Source: Microbulbifer pacificus
GTDB taxonomy: Bacteria; Pseudomonadota; Gammaproteobacteria; Pseudomonadales; Cellvibrionaceae
Length of the DNA stretch: 6,678 nucleotides
Direction of reading: 5' to 3'
Assembly (NCBI RefSeq): GCF_002959965.1
Contig: NZ_PREV01000001.1
Span: 1-6,678, forward strand
Below the pieces are notes generated by a model that saw nothing but the letters and a program-made list of their open reading frames with translations, searched no databases and was not told the origin of the DNA. The stretch's first letter is position 1, and each line of letters starts with the position of its first letter. A program made the translations under genes and the position numbers. Shown piece after piece: positions 5,521 to 6,678 of this stretch.

Positions 5521-6504
5521 TTAGGATGCCAGATCTATTTCGCCCAGATGAATCTGGGAAATCTGTTTAAAAATCATTTCCATCACCGGTGAGCAAACAC
5601 CATTCCCACACAATTTAACTTTTTCTCTTCTGTTACCGTGCGGAAGAGTATGTTTGGATCCTGCCCCCATGGCCTTCAGCAGTTCTGGTGGCTGTAGCAT
5701 TCTTATGTACGGAGTAGTGCCATCCCAGGTTACCAGCCCAAAACGGTCCAATGTGGTTATCGTGCGAAGTGGAGCATCCAGAGATTGCCATCCCCCTGCA
5801 TAATCGGAACCGTAATACACGATAATAAAGTCTTTGCCGTGACCGAGAGCCTCCATAGCCCTTTCAGCGCGCTCAATAGTGGCCTGGGCGCGCCCGGGTT
5901 TGTAAAGAGGGGTGCTTTTGTACTTTCCAGACCAGTCAATAACTGACCTTGCGTTTTTCAAGCCTCTCTTGTGAAGCGATTTAAGATCTTCCTCAGTGAT
6001 GACTGAGCCTTCCTTATCGCAAATCAAAAACATCCGCTTCCTGGCCTGTGGAGTGCCAAAGTCAGCAGCATTCAGATACAGGTCATTAACGGTATATCCG
6101 TATGATTCGATAGTGGAGATAAGCTCATTGTGCCGTCCCCATTTCTTCATCCGGTTTACATTTTCAACAATAAGCCATCTTGGTTGCATGGCCTTTATCC
6201 AGGGAATTATTCCAATAGCTGTTTCTTTGCTTTTCTCACTGCCTGGCTTTGCTCCGCGGGCTATGGAGTGAGAAGTGCATTCGGGAGATGTCAATAAGAC
6301 ATCTGGCCGGTACTTCTTGGCCAGCTGTGAAGGCTTTAATCTTTCTATCGGCGAGCAGATAACCTCTGCGGATGGAAAATTGCTTTTATAGGTTTTGGTG
6401 GCCAAATCCCACGCATCGACGGCCAGCAATGGCCGGGCATCCGCGTTCACGGCTCCACGGGCCCCAAAGCCTCCACCACAGAAGAGATCTACAAAGCTGA
6501 TCAT
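5521..6504 (-). CDS. DNA (cytosine-5-)-methyltransferase of a type II restriction-modification system
   Basis: This 327-residue enzyme carries the C5-methyltransferase motifs in order. Motif I is VDLFCGGGFGARG (5-17, S-adenosylmethionine binding). Motif IV is TSPECTSHS (72-80) with catalytic Cys76. Motif VI is ENV (114-116), motif VIII is QARKR (153-157), motif IX is RTITT (247-251), and motif X is GNGVCSP (300-306). The segment between VIII and IX (about 160-240) is the target-recognition region and is short. Motif IV reads PEC instead of the common PCQ. The ATG at 6504 has no Shine-Dalgarno sequence; instead TAGTATAAAAT lies directly upstream, which may mean a leaderless transcript. It protects host DNA against the endonuclease encoded immediately downstream, and Vsr is its likely repair partner. 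Family assignment is secure; the recognition sequence is not readable. Confidence 0.95.
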   Translation of the reverse strand: MISFVDLFCGGGFGARGAVNADARPLLAVDAWDLATKTYKSNFPSAEVICSPIERLKPSQLAKKYRPDVLLTSPECTSHSIARGAKPGSEKSKETAIGIIPWIKAMQPRWLIVENVNRMKKWGRHNELISTIESYGYTVNDLYLNAADFGTPQARKRMFLICDKEGSVITEEDLKSLHKRGLKNARSVIDWSGKYKSTPLYKPGRAQATIERAERAMEALGHGKDFIIVYYGSDYAGGWQSLDAPLRTITTLDRFGLVTWDGTTPYIRMLQPPELLKAMGAGSKHTLPHGNRREKVKLCGNGVCSPVMEMIFKQISQIHLGEIDLAS

Positions 6505-6515
6505 ATTTTATACTA
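6505..6515 (-). promoter_or_regulatory. Possible -10 element giving a leaderless methyltransferase mRNA
   Basis: On the minus strand, TAGTAT (6515-6510) is followed by AAAAT and then the ATG at 6504, so transcription would start at about the A of the ATG. No ribosome binding site is visible. No good -35 element lies at the right distance, which weakens the call. Leaderless methyltransferase transcripts are known in restriction-modification systems. Confidence 0.25.
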
Positions 6516-6677
6516 GAGCGAGTCTGAAAGAATTCGCAGTATCTTACCAGGCCAAATCATCCCCGGGTAAGGCTTTTGCCGTTGATCGGGGCTCTGCCGG
6601 ATATTCGTGCAGCTTTTGACTGAATTTGCATCAAATTGGGCGCCGGCAGGGTCTATTCCACATTTCTGGAACTCACG
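6513..6677 (-). other. Open minus-strand stretch upstream of the methyltransferase, coding status doubtful
   Basis: On the minus strand a frame stays open from the right edge for 54 codons and ends in TAG at 6515-6513, 8 bases before the methyltransferase ATG. It could be the tail of an upstream gene, but the translation shows no recognisable motif and 54 open codons can occur by chance. The stretch also holds a dyad, CTTACC (6543-6548) and GGTAAG (6566-6571). I see nothing else supportable here. Confidence 0.15.
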
Positions 6678-6678
6678 T

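Noticed and set aside
6594..6649. Inverted repeat CTGCCGG / CCGGCAG upstream of the methyltransferase
   Set aside because: The arms are only 7 bp and 42 bases apart, with no T-run or dyad spacing typical of a controller-protein site. This is probably chance in GC-rich sequence.
1..6678. CRISPR array, tRNA, rRNA or insertion sequence
   Set aside because: No regularly spaced repeats, no tRNA-like cloverleaf with a CCA end, and no transposase motifs or terminal inverted repeats were seen on either strand.

Overview
The window suggests a Gram-negative proteobacterium, most likely a gammaproteobacterium of the marine or soil type. The basis is a GC-rich LysR gene beside dienelactone-hydrolase-like enzymes and the style of the ribosome binding sites. 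The genus cannot be read from the sequence. Two blocks differ in composition. The left block (about 1-2710) is GC-rich: 42 of 60 bases are G or C at 1441-1500. The right block (about 2890 to the end) is a DNA-modification and defence island. Its left half is clearly AT-rich (16 of 60 at 3121-3180) and its right half is intermediate (33 of 60 at 5041-5100).

Left block: two tandem paralogous alpha/beta hydrolases lie on the minus strand. One is complete (717-1649). The other runs off the left edge (646 down to 1). Both have a cysteine in the nucleophile elbow, as in dienelactone hydrolase. They are separated by 70 bp that hold a perfect 8-bp hairpin. A LysR-type regulator (1789-2709) is divergent from them. 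The shared intergenic region carries three TTAA elements spaced exactly 11 bp apart, forming two overlapping dyads, one with the T-N11-A signature of a LysR operator. The simplest reading is a small regulated catabolic or detoxification unit of unknown substrate.

Right block: a ComEC/Rec2-like metallo-beta-lactamase-fold gene (2894-3892) is interrupted by one in-frame TGA where a tryptophan codon would fit, and it has also lost usual metal-ligand residues. It is followed by a Vsr-type very-short-patch mismatch endonuclease (3960-4379). Convergent to these, and overlapping vsr by 11 bp, is a restriction-modification pair read from the right: a C5-cytosine methyltransferase (6504 to 5521) and a restriction endonuclease (5520 to 4369). 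The endonuclease has an Mrr-like PD-(D/E)XK domain and an N-terminal region resembling AspBHI.

The methyltransferase and endonuclease are in the same reading frame with zero spacing: the methyltransferase ends in TAA and the endonuclease starts at the very next codon, a GTG. Vsr probably repairs the T:G mismatches made when the methyltransferase's 5-methylcytosine deaminates. The open questions are the M-stop-R junction, the pairing of an AspBHI-like domain with a C5 methyltransferase, and the decayed or recoded MBL gene.
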